This document shows positions 60,318 through 64,000 of a stretch of DNA of 64,000 nucleotides, in pieces; position 1 is the first letter of the stretch; every line of letters starts with the position of its first letter. Source of the stretch: Amycolatopsis pithecellobii (GTDB taxonomy: Bacteria; Actinomycetota; Actinomycetes; Mycobacteriales; Pseudonocardiaceae); assembly GCF_009707865.1 (NCBI RefSeq), contig NZ_WMBA01000034.1, positions 1 through 64,000 of the forward strand. The letters run 5' to 3'. A program made the translations under genes and the position numbers. The notes under the pieces were generated by a model. It was not told the DNA's origin and made no database searches. It saw only the letters and a program-made list of their open reading frames with translations.

Positions 60318-61082
60318 TTACCGGCGGATGAGGCGGCGGAGCTGGGTGAGGCGATGCTGCACGCCCCAGACGGCGACGCGGAGCATGGCTTCGCGGATGA
60401 TCGAGCCGCTCATCTTGGACTCGCCGATCTCGCGTTCGGTGAAGGTGATCGGCACTTCGACGATCTCGAAACCGGAACGCAGGGTGCGCCAGGCCAGGTC
60501 GATCTGGAAGCAGTAGCCGGCCGAGGCGATCTCGTCCAGCGGCAGCTTCTCCAGCACCGCGCGGCGGTAGGCGCGGAAACCGGAGGTGTACTCGGTGATC
60601 TTGCCGCCGAGTGCGGCGCGCGAGTACAGGTTCGCGGCGCGCGAGAGGTACTCGCGGCGTTTGGGCCAGTTCACGACGCTGCCGCCGGGGACGTAACGCG
60701 AGCCGAGTACCAGGTCGGCGTCTTCGAGGGCGTCGAGGACGCGTGGCAGGTCCTCCGGCGCGTGTGAGCCGTCGGCGTCCATTTCGACGATCGTGGCGTA
60801 GTCGCGGTCCAGCCCCCACCGGAACCCGGCGATGTAGGCGGCGCCGAGGCCCGCCTTTTCGGTGCGGTGCATGACGTGGATCCGCTTGTCGTCGGCGGCC
60901 AGCTTGTCGGCGAGCTCACCGGTCCCGTCGGGGCTGCCGTCGTCGACGACGAGCGCGTGCACCTCAGGCAGGCTTTCGTGGAGCCTGCGCAGGATCGGGG
61001 TGAGGTTGTCGCGCTCGTTGTAGGTCGGGATCACCACCAGAACCGGTTCGATCGGTTGTGCTGCCCGTGGCGCCTGCGCCAT
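60318..61082 (-). CDS. ppm1: Polyprenol monophosphomannose synthase (Ppm1-type GT2)
   Basis: This 254-residue GT2 enzyme has [43 protein letters not shown] (DxD) and GSRYVPGG, the dolichol/polyprenol-phosphate-mannose synthase pattern. It makes polyprenyl-phosphomannose from GDP-mannose, the donor used by MptB-type GT-C enzymes. It lies directly downstream of lnt; in mycobacteria the two are fused. ATG 61082 has GGGAGGAC upstream. Confidence 0.92.
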   Translation of the reverse strand: MAQAPRAAQPIEPVLVVIPTYNERDNLTPILRRLHESLPEVHALVVDDGSPDGTGELADKLAADDKRIHVMHRTEKAGLGAAYIAGFRWGLDRDYATIVEMDADGSHAPEDLPRVLDALEDADLVLGSRYVPGGSVVNWPKRREYLSRAANLYSRAALGGKITEYTSGFRAYRRAVLEKLPLDEIASAGYCFQIDLAWRTLRSGFEIVEVPITFTEREIGESKMSGSIIREAMLRVAVWGVQHRLTQLRRLIRR

Positions 61083-61107
61083 CCGTGTCCTCCCTCGGCG
61101 GGAGTCC

Positions 61108-62718
61108 TCATCCCGCCACGGTTGCTCGCGTGTGCTCGGCGCCTGCGCGCCTGGTGCGCACCCGCAGCACGAGGCCGGCGAGCACCGCCGCCACAGCGGC
61201 GCCGACCTGGCCGTACTCCGTCCACGCACCGAGTCGATCCGACAGCGTAGTCGTGTCCCGCAACGGCACGCGCCCGACCAGGGATGCGGCGGTGAACTCG
61301 CTGGTCGACTGCATGATTGTGCCGTCGGGGGCGACGATCGCGCTGACCCCGCTGGTCGCGGAGACCACCACGGCGCGGCTGTGCTCGACGGCGCGCAGCC
61401 GCGCGATCGCCAGCTGCTGGTAGCTCATCCCGCCGCGGCCGAACCACGCGGTGTTGGTCGGCAGCACGATCAGCCGGCCGCCCTGGTCGACGCCGCCGCG
61501 GGTGACGTAGTCGTAGGCGATCTCGTAGCAGATGGGGGTGGCGACCTTCGTGCCGGCGACGTCGAGGACGGCGGGCGCGGTGCCGGGGGTCATGTCGTAG
61601 AAGCCGTTGACGAACGGGGTGACCCACTGGGCAATCGCGCGGGCGGGCACGTATTCGGAGAACGGCACCAGAGACTGCTTGGAGTACCGCTCCCCTGGCC
61701 CGGTCCTCGGGTCCCACACGACTTCGCTGTTCTGGGTCACGCCGGGGGCACCGGCCCGGAAGATGGTGCCGACGAGGGTGGGGGCGCCGAGATCGGCGAC
61801 GGTCTGGTCGAGCGCCGGGTCCGCGCCCCGGAACTCGGCGACGCTTTCCGGCCAGATCACCAGGTCCGGTTGCGGCACCGCCCCGGAGTGGATCTGCTGG
61901 GCCAGCTGCGCGCTCTGCGCGAGATGGTTGGCGCGCAGCGTGTCCTGTTCGGCCATCAGCCCGATGCCGACGTCGGGCGCGTTGCCCTGGACGGTCGCGA
62001 CGGTGAGGCTGCCGGTCTCGGCGGCGATGCCGATCGTGGGCCACAGCGCGAGTCCCGCGACGACCGGCACCACGACACCGGCCGCGGGCAGGATCGAGCC
62101 GCGCCACGCACGCTGACGCAGGCGGGACACCAGTGGCGGTACCGCGAAACCGGTCAGTACCACCGCGAACCCCACCAGCGGCGCGCCGCCGATCGAGGCG
62201 AGGGGCACGAAGGCGCCGTCGGGCTGGCTGAACGCGACTCTCCCCCACGGGAAACCACCGAGCGGCCACCATGCGCGCGGGGTCTCGGTGGCGATGATGA
62301 TCATGCTGGTCCACACCGGGCCCCACGGCAGCCGGGCGACCACTGTGGACAGTGCGCCCGCGACGCCGAGATAGGCGGCGAGCGCGACGGACAGCCCGAG
62401 CCAGGGCCAGGGGCCGAATTCGACGCCGAGGAAGTCCTGCAGCCAGTACAGCAGCGGCAGGTTGAAGGCGACGCCGAAGGCGAACCCGTAGCCCAGCCCG
62501 CCCCACAGCCGTCGCCCGCGCAGCGCGTACGCGAACCCGGCGAAGCCGATCGGCGCGAGCCACCACAGTGGCCGGGGTGCGAACGACAGGTAGAACACGA
62601 ACCCCGACGCGACAGTGAGGGCGAGGCGGAGCAGCCAGGGCCGCCATGCCCGGGGACGGTGAGGCTTCGGGGTTTCGGGGGCCAGGGACTCCGGCGCGGT
62701 TACGGCCACTTCGCGCAT
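61108..62718 (-). CDS. lnt: Apolipoprotein N-acyltransferase
   Basis: This 536-residue membrane protein has about six N-terminal helices and a C-terminal nitrilase domain. The catalytic triad is visible: Glu in WPESVAEF, Lys in [13 protein letters not shown] and Cys in [11 protein letters not shown]. It adds the third acyl chain to lipoproteins. ATG 62718 begins [11 protein letters not shown]; the upstream gene stops 1 bp before it. It forms a unit with ppm1. Confidence 0.92.
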   Translation of the reverse strand: MREVAVTAPESLAPETPKPHRPRAWRPWLLRLALTVASGFVFYLSFAPRPLWWLAPIGFAGFAYALRGRRLWGGLGYGFAFGVAFNLPLLYWLQDFLGVEFGPWPWLGLSVALAAYLGVAGALSTVVARLPWGPVWTSMIIIATETPRAWWPLGGFPWGRVAFSQPDGAFVPLASIGGAPLVGFAVVLTGFAVPPLVSRLRQRAWRGSILPAAGVVVPVVAGLALWPTIGIAAETGSLTVATVQGNAPDVGIGLMAEQDTLRANHLAQSAQLAQQIHSGAVPQPDLVIWPESVAEFRGADPALDQTVADLGAPTLVGTIFRAGAPGVTQNSEVVWDPRTGPGERYSKQSLVPFSEYVPARAIAQWVTPFVNGFYDMTPGTAPAVLDVAGTKVATPICYEIAYDYVTRGGVDQGGRLIVLPTNTAWFGRGGMSYQQLAIARLRAVEHSRAVVVSATSGVSAIVAPDGTIMQSTSEFTAASLVGRVPLRDTTTLSDRLGAWTEYGQVGAAVAAVLAGLVLRVRTRRAGAEHTRATVAG

Positions 62719-62719
62719 T

Positions 62720-64000
62720 CTAATGAGCCGGGGTGAACGCGTCGTAGAGAACCTCGCCGCCCCGGACCGTGCGCAGGCAGGTCGGCAGCGGCGCACCGGG
62801 CTCCAGCGGCGGCAGCGCGGGCACCCGGGAACGCGGGTCGGTGGACCAGCGCTGCACCCGCGAGTCCGGGGTGGCGACCACGAGTTCGGCGGCGTCCCAG
62901 ATCGCGTAGTGCGCGGGGGCGCCCGGCACCAGGCTCCCGGTCAGGCCGTCGTTGACCCCGGCGGCGCGGTGCCCGCCGCGGGTGTGGGCGTTGAACGCCG
63001 CCCGCGCGGACAGCCCCGAGCCCGGGGTGCGGTGGTAGACCGCGGCGCGGACGCCGGCCCACGGGTCGAGTGCCGTGACCGGGCTGTCGGAGCCGAAGGC
63101 CAGTGGAATCCCTCTCGCGGCAAGGGTTGCGAACGGGTTCAGCGCGGCGGCGCGTGGCCCGAGGCGGGTGGCGTACATGTCGTTCTCGCCGCCCCACAGT
63201 GCGTCGAACTGGGGTTGCACCGAGCCGGCGACACCCCAGCCGGCGACGAGTTCGGCCTGGTCCGCGGTGATCATCTCGAGGTGTTCGAGGCGGTGCTGGG
63301 CGCCGGCGAGCGCGCGCCGGCCGACGGTTTTCTCGGCGAGCTGGAAACCACGGACGACCTCGGTGACGCCGGCGTCACCGATGACGTGGAACCCGGCCTG
63401 GAGGCCGGCTTCGGTGCAGGCGGCCAGGTGTGCGGCGATGGTGTCGGCGTCGAGGTAGCGGGTGCCGGTGGTGGCGGGCCGGTCGGTGTAGGGCTCGTGC
63501 AGCGCGGCGGTGTGCGAGCCGAGCGCGCCGTCGACGAACAGGTCCCCGGCCAGGCCGCGCAGGCCGTGGCGGCGGGCGAGCTCGAAGGCGCCGATTTCGC
63601 CCCAGTACCCGATGACCTCGGGGTGCCCGGGTTCGGCGGCCAGCTTGAGCAGGGCGGCGAGGTCGGCTTCGCCGGAGATGTCGGGGCCGGCGCATTCGTG
63701 GACGCTGACGATGCCGTGTTCGGCCGCGGCGCGCAGGAACGCCTCCTGGGCGCCGCGGCGCTGCTCGGCGGTGATCGCCGCGCGCATGGCGGCGCGGACC
63801 TCGTGGTGGGCGACGCCGGTGAGGGGGCCGTCGGCCGACCAGCCTTCGGCCGTGGCGGCTTCGGGGGCCGGGTCGGTGAGCGCGGTGGACACCAGCGCGG
63901 AGTGCACGTCGACGCGGCTGAGGTAGACCGGGACACCGGCGGCGGCCTCGTCGATTTCGGCGCGGCTGGGCAGCCGGGGGCTGGTCCAGGTGGATTCGTC
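62720..64000 (-). CDS. Amidohydrolase family protein (YtcJ type), partial
   Basis: The open frame runs off the right edge of the window, so the N-terminus is missing; 426 codons are present. Metal-dependent hydrolase motifs include SVHECAGPDI, GFHVIGDAG, QHRLEHLEM, and FGSDSPVTALDPW with the metal Asp. These mark YtcJ-like imidazolonepropionase/deaminase-related enzymes. A GTG at 63907 is only an internal start; in-frame codons continue to 64000. The substrate is unknown. Confidence 0.88.
   Translation of the reverse strand, partial: DESTWTSPRLPSRAEIDEAAAGVPVYLSRVDVHSALVSTALTDPAPEAATAEGWSADGPLTGVAHHEVRAAMRAAITAEQRRGAQEAFLRAAAEHGIVSVHECAGPDISGEADLAALLKLAAEPGHPEVIGYWGEIGAFELARRHGLRGLAGDLFVDGALGSHTAALHEPYTDRPATTGTRYLDADTIAAHLAACTEAGLQAGFHVIGDAGVTEVVRGFQLAEKTVGRRALAGAQHRLEHLEMITADQAELVAGWGVAGSVQPQFDALWGGENDMYATRLGPRAAALNPFATLAARGIPLAFGSDSPVTALDPWAGVRAAVYHRTPGSGLSARAAFNAHTRGGHRAAGVNDGLTGSLVPGAPAHYAIWDAAELVVATPDSRVQRWSTDPRSRVPALPPLEPGAPLPTCLRTVRGGEVLYDAFTPAH

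Overview
The window is high-GC (about 70%) chromosomal DNA of a mycolata-like actinomycete. Family Pseudonocardiaceae (for example Amycolatopsis) fits best, judged from the gene families: RbpA, MptB-type and Ppm1-type mannosyl enzymes, F420-type oxidoreductases, DUF3090/SCO1664/DUF3097 proteins, and many GTG/TTG starts with leaderless-looking promoters. No rRNA, tRNA, CRISPR array or complete insertion sequence was recognised.

Region by region. (1) 96-6146 is a compact cluster: a catalytically empty PTPS-fold protein, a GT4 glycosyltransferase, a SAM methyltransferase, a flippase-like membrane protein, two creatininase-family amidohydrolases, a GTP cyclohydrolase II homologue with a changed switch residue, and an inositol-monophosphatase-like phosphatase. 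It resembles the uncharacterised SCO6650-SCO6655 neighbourhood of Streptomyces coelicolor and is my best candidate for an undescribed pathway: GTP to a formamidopyrimidine, deformylation, then glycosylated and methylated products. (2) 6174-20613 holds mostly independent genes: PhoD-type phosphatase, luciferase-like oxidoreductases, a FUSC-type membrane protein, a secreted GH3 glycosidase, a stand-alone LigD-type polymerase, a two-gene fluoride channel, a CYTH-CHAD protein, a lipoprotein and a STAND-type ATPase. (3) 20973-28725 holds a class F sortase with its probable substrate, an Acg-like flavoprotein fragment, and a complete peptide-type ABC importer. (4) 28740-38784 holds an MptB-like mannosyltransferase, an F420 enzyme whose 5' end lies in a small inverted-repeat element, an LD-carboxypeptidase/S9 peptidase pair, a repeat block, the DUF3090-SCO1664-kinase-DUF3097 group, and an NfeD/SPFH pair. 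(5) 38837-50973 is a mixed, partly accessory stretch: an MHS transporter, a CGNR-like regulator, a tiny zinc-ribbon ORF, a tyrosine recombinase, an esterase, a methyltransferase, a cupin regulator, a PPK2-P-type ATPase operon, an AT-rich gap and a coiled-coil protein. (6) 50985-57300 carries a decayed monooxygenase and then a GntR-controlled catabolic cluster: FAH hydrolase, acetoacetate-CoA ligase, extradiol-type dioxygenase, SDR and HbpS/GlcG protein. The two transcription units share a TATCGATA palindrome. (7) 57334-64000 holds a zinc-finger protein, a glycerophosphodiesterase, an Rpf-like transglycosylase, rbpA behind a textbook SigR-type promoter, and the Ppm1-Lnt-amidohydrolase group, which runs off the end of the window.

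Starts were moved from the longest possible codon wherever stop/start overlaps (GTGA, ATGA), ribosome-binding sites or family N-termini supported a shorter gene. All functions are from sequence reading; no database search was run.
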